64,000 bases of DNA from Zasmidium citrigriseum. Its lineage: Eukaryota > Ascomycota > Dothideomycetes > Mycosphaerellales > Mycosphaerellaceae. Made by a program: the position numbers and the translations under genes. This document shows, in pieces, positions 1-9,700 of this stretch (its first letter is position 1; every line of letters begins with the position of its first letter). Location of the stretch: assembly GCA_002786025.1 (NCBI GenBank), contig NHNW01000012.1, positions 558,001 through 622,000 of the forward strand. The letters run 5' to 3'. The notes beneath the pieces were generated by a model, which searched no databases, was not told the DNA's origin, and was given only the letters and a program-made list of their open reading frames with translations.

Positions 1-3000
1 TCCGTGGTGCCTCAGCGGAGCCAGGCACGCCGACGGCGTCCAAGCGTGGCCGCTCTCAGACGCCCGACCCCGACTCCCTCTTCGTCTCGGAGACTCCATC
101 TGCACCTGGCAGAGGTATGTCGGCAAAGTGCCCTCATGAAGACGAGATGCTGACATGTGCTATAGCTTCAAAGCGGCCCAAGGTCGAAGAGGCCACCCCG
201 ACTCCAGTAACGCCTCCACCGACCGAGCTTTCTTCGTCGCAGCCCGCCAGCTCGCCTGACGAGGTTGCCATGCAACTCGATCCGCCTACCACCTCCGAAG
301 CCCTTGAAGAGGGCGCCCAGCAGCCGACTCCAGCTTCCTCACTCCCGGCCAGCGAGGGCACCTCCGAGACCACTCCAGAGACAAACCGCGACGGCGCCAG
401 CGAGTCCATTCAGGCCAACACAAGCAGCCTCAAGATCAAGGAAGAGATTCGTCTCCTGCACATCAAGCCCGTTTCACTGCCAGCAAACTGCCCCCGCCTC
501 GCTGCATTTCATCCATTCTCCGAGGAGACAGAGAAAGATGCGGCGAAGGTATGCAACGACTTCATCGCGGCATACGAGCAACTCAAGATTGCTGGATTCG
601 ACAACAAGGAGATCGAGAGCATTTGCAAGCAGCTCATCGCATTCCGTGATGTGAGATCCCACTATCCGCCAACGAGGCCAGTCGCGCTTGCCGGTAAGCT
701 TTTCAATGGCACAGAATTGAATATACTCCTGTCAGATGCATGCTAACATTTCAAGGTCCCATGGGAGCCGGCAAATCGAGAACCATCAACTCGATCCTTG
801 ACCAACCAGGCCTAGCGCTCGATAGCGACGCCTCCGACCGTGGAACTAACGTCGTGCATGAGTACCTTGGCCCCGAGCATGATCAGTCGGTGAAGTACCG
901 AGTCAACGTGGTGTACTACTCTCTTTCACGACTCAACGCTCGTATTGCCGACATTGTCAAGTCCATCTACGAAAAGCTGGCGCTGGATACCGAGGAGGCC
1001 GAGGATATCGAGCAGGAGGATCGCGACGACATCATAGCAAAGTACAACAGCGCACTGAGCTTCTTCCGCGTTACGCTCTGCGAGCGAGAGGGCTTTGAGA
1101 CGCGAGACGACGCTGTGGCGTTCTTCGAGAACCATTTCGGGGACGACACCGCACAAGAGGACCTCGTCGAGATTCTTGAAGACTACTTCCGCCACTTCAA
1201 GGTTTCCCGCAACGTTGTCAACGATGTTGAGTCACATATTGCGCACGACGAGAACCAGCTGTCCCAGGTCTTCGCTCAAGTGTCCAAGCCTCGAGACGCG
1301 GAGTTCACGAAAGCCCACCCCTGGCCTATCATCGAGAAGATCCAGGTCAGAGTGCGCGACAGTGAGATACTGAAGAAGGGCGCCGTTCTGGCCGATACGC
1401 CTGGTGTTGCTGATGCTGATCAGCTTGTGGTCAGCAACACTACCGCCTATCTTGAGAACGTAGATGTGGTGTTGCTTGTCTCGCCCATCTTGCGCACCCA
1501 ACGCCTGAATGATCTTAACGACATTTTGCGTACCTGCTTGGCGCTCAACAAAGCTGAGAGCACATATCTGGTCATGACTAAGATTGACCAGAAGGACCCC
1601 ATCAAGGGACACGAGAGAGATCAGCTCAAGCCGGATTTTCGACATGCTTTGGAGACCGCCGAAGCGAAGTTTGACGAGCTCACGAACGAGAAGACCAGAC
1701 TCGAGGCCAAGAACGCAAGTCTTATGGGTCGTCTCAACGAACCCGCCGTGATCGCGGACTTCCAGGAGACCTTCAAGCGTCTTCAGCAACTGCCTACTTT
1801 GATCAAGGAACAGGAGTCACTCATGTTCCAGGCCGCCGTTCAGGCGCGCAACTTTGACACGGCAGACTTGCTGCGAGGCAAGTTCAGAGAGCTGTCGAAG
1901 TCCGGTCGAGCCCCTGACCTAAAGACCATCTTCGTCTCCAACGAGGAGTACTACGCCCACCTTCAAGGCAAGCCTTCCAGACTTGATCTTAACACGACAG
2001 GCATTCCAAGCCTGCAGCGGATCCTTTACGAAGTACCTGCCCTTGACAAGTTCGGTACTTTGCAGAGCATCGTTGAGGATCACATTACGGTCAACTTCCG
2101 GGGCGCAGTCCTGTCGCTCACCAAGACTCGGCTCGAGCGAAAGGCTGAGGTCGAAAACCGCCTTGTGACCGTGTTGCGCGAGAACTCTACGATCGCCACA
2201 CTCCTCAAGCAGTCCGTCCAGCGTGTCTTTGAACAGATCATCACGGCAATCTTCGACGAGCGCGAGATGCATTGGCAGGCAAAGGCCAAGCGTCTTCTCG
2301 CAGACTGGGAGACTTACTACGCACAGACTTTCACGGCATTCTGCCGCCACGGCGGTACCTGGAAGCCGAAGAAGAAGGGCGACAAGGAGAAGAAGAAGAA
2401 GAGAGACGAGATCTCTTGGAATGGCCTCATCCAGGACATCTACTCCACGGATGTTGCCAGAGCTTTTGACATTTTCTGGAAGGGTTTCGACTCAGCTGAG
2501 GCCGCCGCAGACATGAACATCAAAGACTGGTTCAACAAACTCGAGGAGGTGCTCAAGAGTTGCCCGGAGTTCCAAGGCGTGCCAGACACCGAGCTCTTCT
2601 ACGACATGCTCCACAGCACGCGCGAGCAGGCCCAGAAGGCCGTGCAGCGGGTCACGAAGACCCTCCGTCGCCAGGTTCAGGACATCTACAACAAGGCCAT
2701 CATCCCCGACAAGCAGTACGCAAGCTACGTTGATATCGCGATGCAGCCCATCTACAACGCCGGCAAGCAGGTTGAAGCTCATGCCTACGTCACGGATGGC
2801 AACAAGAAGGTTTCCAGATCCGTCGCGGCGCATCAGAAGCGGGTCGGCCTCGTGCGTCGCAAGTTCGAGGGCTTCGGTGCCGCGCTTTCCAGCGACGGAG
2901 AGGGTGAGGAGCAGGATGAAGGTGCTCAACCAAGCATCTTCGAGTCCGTGTTCGAGCAGATTAAGGCGACATTTGCCGCGGAGCTCGAGAAGGCCACCGA

Positions 3001-3226
3001 TCACGCCAAGGTGAAGCTGGAGACCACCTCCGAAGACATTCTCAAGGACTTCAACCGCCGCTATAGCGTCGACGAGGAGGCCGTGCAGGATCCGGTGGCG
3101 ACCGAGACTCTGCTCAACGCCGCCCGCGACGGCTTGCAGCAGCTTGAGGGTCCCATCAAGCAGAAGCTTGACGAGTGCAAGCGCTGGGAGAAGGAGGGAG
3201 ACATCAAGGCCGAGCCAGAGGACTGA
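1..3226 (+). CDS. SLIP-GC-like nuclear dynamin-type GTPase, 5' end outside window
   Basis: Large GTPase of the dynamin-like group that resembles animal nuclear GTPase SLIP-GC. Three exons are visible: <1-114, 166-693 and 756-3226. The open frame runs in from base 3, so the true start lies left of the window. The ATG at 117 falls inside a 51-nt in-frame intron (115-165, GTATGT...CTATAG). The second intron (694-755) has a CTAAC branch site. Its splice joins the P-loop GPMGAGKS (G1) directly after ALA. Further motifs are DTPGVAD (G3) and TKID (G4), followed by charged coiled-coil segments, a lysine-rich KKKGDKEKKKK stretch and an acidic C-terminus. The N-terminal region is Pro/Ser/Thr-rich with a basic KRPKVEE patch that could be a nuclear signal. 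GTP binding is well supported. The cellular role of the fungal homologues is not known to me. Confidence 0.85.
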
Positions 3227-3719
3227 GTCCCGATTCTGGACCTCAAAGGCCAAGAGGAGGCTGCATTTCAATTGCTTTCGATTCGTCTTTACGGTACGAG
3301 GCAAAGAGGAGGCAGCGACTTCGAGACCAACTTACGACATCATGTGTTATTACTATCATCACGACATCACGACAGGGCTTTGGATTGCCTCCAGGATGAG
3401 ATCTTGGACAGGTAGATAGGCAAAAGTAGCCGACGGAAACTTGATGAAAACTCAGCCCCTCTCCCCATTTCATATTATATGTCAAGTTCTCGTCGATTTC
3501 CTCGTCTACCATCTCGCGTCAAAGCGGAAAACAAGAAACTCCAAAGCCCAACATGCTGACACAAAACACAGAGAATCTCCCACAGAGTGCTCGACTACAG
3601 GCCATTGAGAAAGGGATCAGTATCACAGAAAGATCTTCAGATTGCGATATACACGCCCTGCACCAGTTCCATCCTCATCAGTCTCGCTCACGGTATTTGA
3701 GCATCACGCCTGGCTCTGA
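3227..3719. other. Intergenic, convergent gene ends
   Basis: Lies between the stop codons of two converging genes and probably holds both 3' UTRs. I see no coding frame with good codon bias and no RNA gene. Confidence 0.5.
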
Positions 3720-4707
3720 TCAACGACCATCCTCGCCTTCGGCCTTGCTGTCGTCGTCGTCTCCTGCAGGATCGCGCTTCCGCGACGAATACTCCATCTG
3801 CGACTGAAGACCCGTGGAGGCCGAACTGATCGAAACACACCTTCTTGACGCCCCTTCATCCTCATCCAGGTACTGGGACATTGGCACCTGCGGTTTCTCT
3901 GGCGACTCGGACTGCCGCTCTGGATCAAGTTCTTCCGGTGATCTATTCGTTTCCGCCGCCGTTGGGACGAGGAGATCCTGTGCTATCTTATCCTGATAAT
4001 GCGTCTTTGGCGTGGACGAAGCAGCTGGTTGTCTTTCGCTCTGTTGGGTCTTCTGAGACCGTAGGGCGTCCGCAAGGGGACTGATTTGGTTGGTCTTCCT
4101 CGGTCCGTACTGTCCCCGTGGAAGTCAGATGAATTCTCTCAAAACCATTTCAACCAAGACTCACCGTCGACTTGAATAGTTCCATGAGACGATCCCCTTG
4201 TGAGGTGATACCCTTCTCCTGTTCAGGCTCCGGCTTGTTCCCTGTCTCTTCGGTCGTCGAGGATCCAGAGCTCTCCTTGCATCTGTCCTCTAGACCGGCT
4301 CCTCCTCCAGAGTCGCTCGTCTCTCTCGCGCTTGGCTCGACTCGGAACGTAGGTTCTTCCGTACCCAGCCACTCGGAATCAGACACGTCTGCAGGTCTCA
4401 TGCGCTCAATCTCTTGAATAATTTTCAGGTCCCGTCTATTATCCGCAGCTTTCTTCTCCCTCGGGACACCGGGCTGCTCACTCGTTAGAAATAAGGTCGC
4501 AAAGTAGGTTGCTTTTCCATTTCTTACTCTACCCTCAAAGATATCCATGCCGGGGTAGTAGATGCCCTTTAGTTTCTGGGCCATCTGCTCTTGCGGCTCG
4601 GAAACAGCCTGCTCGGAGCTCTGCTCACTGCGTTCCTGGTCAGGCTCAAGCTTCTCTTCGCCTGGTTTCTTGTCACTTGATCGGTTTTTCTCGCTCTTGT
4701 CCAACAT
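3720..4707 (-). CDS. Hypothetical acidic, Glu/Ser-rich protein
   Basis: I do not recognise this protein. The proposed start is the ATG at 4707 (MLDKSEKN). Exon 1 is 4707-4165 and exon 2 is 4109-3720, joined over a 55-nt intron (4164-4110, donor GTGAGT, acceptor ACAG), giving about 310 residues. The second exon has no ATG of its own but keeps one clean frame of 129 codons ending in an acidic DDDDSKAEGEDGR tail, which supports the splice. A 54-nt stretch at 4527-4474 has a GTAAGA donor, TCTAAC branch and GCAG acceptor and is in frame, so it may be a further intron; removing it joins DIFEGR to PGVPREKK. The only ordered-looking segment is KLKGIYYPGMDIF. The remainder is low complexity and probably disordered. 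Confidence 0.6.
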
Positions 4708-5034
4708 TGCGTTGGTCTTGTATCTGTTGATTTGAAATCTTAAGAGAAAGGGGGTAAATACTGTCGTATTATACACCGAGCTACGATGTTTGCTCATCCG
4801 TAGGCAGCCGCCAGAAGTCTCTGACAAGCCACATGCAGTTCTTTGATACATGATTTCTATTCTTTCGTTCCTTTCATGTGCGATTGCTACCGCCAGGCTC
4901 CGATAAGCAGACACAAGCACGTGATTTGTGGATCCTTCTCGACTAGCGCCTTTGCCAAGAAAATTTCGTGAATTCATCTCAATCATCTACATCGTTGAAG
5001 TTCACCACCACCCCCTTTGACGCTGCTGCCAATT
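4708..5034. other. Intergenic between two minus-strand genes
   Basis: Promoter and 5' UTR of the hypothetical gene plus the 3' end of the GH16 gene. The minus-strand frame stays open upstream of 4707 but lacks coding character. No other feature is visible. Confidence 0.4.
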
Positions 5035-6524
5035 TCAATTTCCATCATCGAACTGATGATGCCCACCTCGCCACCAGCTGCCCCAGCCTCCCCATTGCCA
5101 TTGTCCAGAAGCCGGCCGAGATGTTGTTTTGGGCTTTGTGGTGGAGGTCGCAGTACATTTTGTTGTAGTAGTTTTAGGCTTGGTTGTTGTAATCTTGGGT
5201 GTGGAAGTGATCTTCGGGGTCGCGCTGCTTGGCTTCGATGTTGTGCTCGACGAAATCTTGGTTGTCGATTTGCCGCTACCGATGGATTCGGCAGTCGACG
5301 ATGCTGTCGTTTTGGGTGTTGATGAAGTAGGCTTCACTGTGAACGAGCTTGACTTGGCAGCGGTCGAAGATTTGCTGGTCGACGAGCTGGTGCTTTTACT
5401 CGTCGAACCTGTTGTGCTCACCGATAAGACTTTGGCAGATGATGAAGACGTAGGAGAAGGCAAAGTAGCCATCGAGCTTCCACCCCCTATCCCAACATCG
5501 CCATCGATATCCTCCGTGCCATCACTCGAAGGATCCGTCGAGTTCATCTCCATAGAAGGCGGCACAATCGTCGAATTGTCCGCAGGATCACTCACATCCG
5601 GCACTGGCTGCTCCAACAAATCAATACTCTGCCACGTTCCGCTTTGATCCGTCCAGTTGTACGCCCAGGCCGGATTGTAGTTCTCAATCTTGACACTTTT
5701 GACATACATCGTATACGGCGCGGCAGAAATGTTGGTGGTACCGCCGGCCCAAGCCTTCAAAACAACATGTTAGCATCAGATGTTATGTCGAAGTAAGAAG
5801 TTGATTCACTCACCTTCGTCCCACTATTCTGCCCCGGATCGCCACCCGCCCAGATTCCCAGCTGAAACTTACTCGGAGTCTGCGGATATTGATACGCACT
5901 CCCTTTCTTCGTCGTGCTGTCTTTGAACTCAAAAGTTCTCACCACCTGCCCATTCACCTCCCACAGCAAACGCTCCGGGGTCCAGTCGATCGTATACGTA
6001 TGGAACGTCCCTTGCGGATCATCGACATTGAACCAGCCTCCTCTGTCATAGTTCCCTGTGATGCCTTTGCCGAAGTAGTTATTCTGTCCTTTCCCCTTCG
6101 AAGCAGTGTCACCAAAGTTATTCCCACTGAACTCGAAGTCGATCTCATCGAAGTCGTCTGAGATCAGCACCGCTGAGGAGATCATTCCCGTACCATTAGC
6201 AACACGAGCTTCGATGCTGACTTTGCCAAAGAGGATGAAGAAGTCAGTCCAAAGCTGTGGAGCATCATATCGTTTTGCATATGTGAATTCGGCGCCAAGA
6301 GGACCAAAGTTGACAGTGGCGTAGTTGGAGATCGTCCAATTGGCGGGGATGGCAGTTTCTTGCGTGAAGTCGACACTGTAGGTGCTCGTGGGAAGACCGG
6401 GATTGGGGTCACAGGCACCGGTGTCATTCTTGATCGGGTTGCAGGGCCAGAATTGGCCGTCTTGTCTTTGGGCGAAGGCTGTAGCTGCGAAGCAGCCCGC
6501 GAGGGCCGCAATCAGTATGGACAT
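5035..6524 (-). CDS. Secreted GH16 Crh-type cell-wall glucanosyltransferase
   Basis: Probable Crh-family enzyme (GH16) that links chitin and beta-glucan in the cell wall. Exons are 6524-5814 and 5754-5035, with a 59-nt intron (5813-5755); the splice joins NSGTK to AWAGG. The product is about 476 residues. An N-terminal signal peptide (residues 1-18, MSILIAALAGCFAATAFA) is followed by the catalytic domain with DEIDFE at 126-131, the GH16 ExDxxE triad of nucleophile, helper Asp and acid/base. From about residue 300 the protein is a long Ser/Thr/Lys-rich stalk typical of wall mannoproteins. The frame ends in a Trp/Gly/His-rich tail (GQWQWGGWGSWW) with no hydrophobic GPI-attachment segment, unlike many Crh proteins. 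Either the enzyme is soluble or wall-trapped, or a last exon has been missed. Confidence 0.88.
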
Positions 6525-6750
6525 CTTGTGGAGTTACATTGGACGTATCATGTTGCTGCAGCTGTACTTGATGTGCGGTTAGGGCTTCATGGACAAAGGA
6601 GGCTGGGAGCAGCTTTCGATCATCCATTTCCGGGAATGTTCAACAAAGGCCATGAATAAGATCGCGATGTACTGTACCGCCAGAAAATACTGTATTGACA
6701 CGGTATTAATACACGCATTGCGCTGTACACGCACCTTTTCGAGGACCTTT

Positions 6751-9700
6751 TTACTCCTCTTCCTCCGCATCACCACGAGCATCCAACTTCTGGACATACT
6801 CCTTGGCCAGTGCAGTGACCATCTCGGTATGTTTCGGCGTTCCCTCTTTCTCTTCAAATTCGAGCCATTTCTTGAACAAGAACTTCGCTCTCCTCTTCTT
6901 CATCTTCGATTCCGACATGCGCTTGTACAGAGCACGAACCTTCTCCTTGGCCTCCTCCTTGGCTTCGTCAGACACGGCACGAGCGACCTGCGAGCGCTCA
7001 AGATCGACAAACATGTCCCATCCGGTGCTCCATTTCGGCCATTCGGTGATGAGTCCCTCAAAGATGGTACGGCCACGCTCTGGATCACCATTCTGAGATC
7101 GGAACTCTTGCCCGGCAAACTTAGCTGTAAGAATGCGGTGCTCGTTGGTTGGCACCGATTGCAAGGCTCTCGGCAGAATAGCACGCGCCCGAGCAGGGTC
7201 CTGCATCTTGTCGAACAAAAAGCTGGCGTAGTTGAGCCAGACATCGGGACTCGCGCGGAAGGTCTTGTTGGCAACAATACGCTCGAAGATGGCATCAGCC
7301 TTGGCGTACTTGCCAGACCCAACATAGGTGGAAGCAAGCTTCTGGTGCATGTCCAGCGAGTCCTGCATCTGGCAGGCCTGCTTGAAGACGTCTTCGACCG
7401 TGTCGTCATCGCCGTATTCAACTTCCAAGTTAAGCCAGGCAGTCCAGATGTTGGCCTTTTCGTCCGTCTCTCGAATGTGGATAGTGCGAAGAGCACGCTC
7501 CGCAATCTCACGAGCTTTCTGCACTTCACTGAGCCGCAGATGGAATGCCATATACTGAAGCCAGAGGACAGAGCTGTTCGGCTGTCCGAGTAGTTGTCGT
7601 TCAAAGTCGCTGACGCTTCGAGGTCCGTACTTGTCGAGGTCGCCAGTGAGATCTTCCTTGATCTCGGGCTTGTTGCGCTTTCGCTTCTTGGCTGAGGCGA
7701 TCTCTGGCTCAGACTCATACCCGGCTCCGTTCGTAGTGTCGAGAGCATCCCCAGTCCAGTCAAAGCCCGAAGTCTTCAAACCAACGGAGGACTTTGTCGC
7801 AGGCTCGTCGTCGACATCCATGTCATCGGCATCGCCGGCTTCGCTCTCGAAATCGGCAATATCTTCAAGATCAACACCACCCTCAGCATCCGACTCATCC
7901 TCGTCGTCGAGCTCAACGCCGTTCATCTCAACATCGGAGTCGCTCTCTTCGTCCTCATCAGCGCCTTCGTTGAAGTAGCTTGCCTTCAGACCAAGACTGA
8001 TCTTCCGGTTCTCGGTATCGACACTCAGCACCTTGGCTTTCACGACGTCACCAGCGCTGTACAGCTTTCTGACATCTTCCACTCGCCTGGCAGCAATCTC
8101 GCTTCTATGGCATAGTCCAGAGACCTTTGGCTGAGTATCATCAATGTCGACAAAGGCACCGAAGTCTTCCACCTTGCGCACCTTCCCAGTAACCACCATA
8201 CCAGCCTTGAGATCATTGATCGTCTTCGGCGGCGTGTAGTTGCTATCTACATGCGACTTCTTCAAGCTCATCTGCACCTGCTTTGTCGCAGGGTCAACAG
8301 ACAGAATGCGGCCCTTGACAAGCTGGTCGATCTGGTAGAGGCTCTTCCAATCCTTGACATACTGATCGCTGAGATCAGCAATTCGCACGAGAGCATCGAC
8401 ACGGGCGCCCAGGGAAACGAAGACGCCCTTCTCTGCGACCTGCTTCACGAATCCACGAACGATATCTCCGGATTTCACCCGAGTCGCATCCGTAATCTGA
8501 ACATCTTTCACGGGCAAGCTCGAGCTCAAAACTTTTGAAGGTCGCAGACTGAAGAAGGCCTTCTTGTTTGGCAAGTCCAGATCCAATACGCACACACGGA
8601 CGATGTCGTTCTTCTTGTATCGCGCGGGGTTGGCCTGGTCGTAGTCGTCGTTGAGTTCAACAAGAGGAACGACTCCCGAGATCTTGTCTGAGATCTGCAC
8701 ATGTACCAGGCGCTCAGACGAGTTGGTGACTCGTGCTGCCATCACCATTCCTGGAGACAGGTCTTTGAGTGAGGTGGGCTCGGCAGAATCGCTGACCCTG
8801 GCAGTCAGATCAAGACGATTCGAATTCGGATCAACGCTCTTCACTTTCACTCGCAAGGCACATCCGACCCGGAATCGATTCTCGACATTCTGCAATTGGC
8901 CCACGTCGTCCGAGAGATCCATGAGTGCAACCCTCCCTCTGACACTTGGAGACAGATTCACCCAGACGCAGTTGTCGGCGTGGTTGTTGACGAATGCGAG
9001 GTAGGTGGAACCGGGCTTGACCGTGTCCATACTCAAGAGAGACTCGTCGCCCTTCTTGACTCTGGAAGTCTTTGCGGAGAGCTCATATACGGGAACCTTC
9101 CCTTGACGATGGCTGATTGGCAAGAAGCGATGGTTGCGCGCATCATGAATGCCCAGAATCTTTACCTCAAGTGAGTCGCCCGGCTTGAACTTTTGCAGTG
9201 GATTGGCCTTGTTTGCAATGTCCTCCCAGGAGTCAAAAGCCTCACTGACATCAATCCGACCTTGGACATTGTCGGCCAAGCGGACGTTGATCTGCGTAGC
9301 TTTGACGGAGGCAACTCGCGCCTTAACGACTTTTCCAAGTTCCAAATCGGCCGTGCTTCGAATTGACGAGTCCTCGGCATTCACGGCTTTCTCACTCAAA
9401 CCAGTCGGCTTGGAGTTGGTCGTGGCCTTCTCTCTCATGCTGACCCAAAAGCGCTCGCTGGTAGCGTCGGTGCTCATGACCCAGACTGCTACCGTTTGGT
9501 CCTTTCTCAGCCCGAATTCAGGCTCTGTGAGCAGCTCCGGAGAAAGCTGCCCCTTGGGTAAGAGACCGACCATTCCATTAGCGAATTCAATGTAGACGTT
9601 CTCAGCGGTGATGTTCCGAACGAAGCCGTAGACCTTCTTTCCCTCCTTCACCTTGGCAAACGACGTGACGAGGTTTCCGGATTTGGAGTCCTCGATCATG

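Noticed and set aside
5129..5647. 172-codon plus-strand frame rich in Val/Asp
   Set aside because: Mirror image of the Ser/Thr-rich stalk of the GH16 gene.
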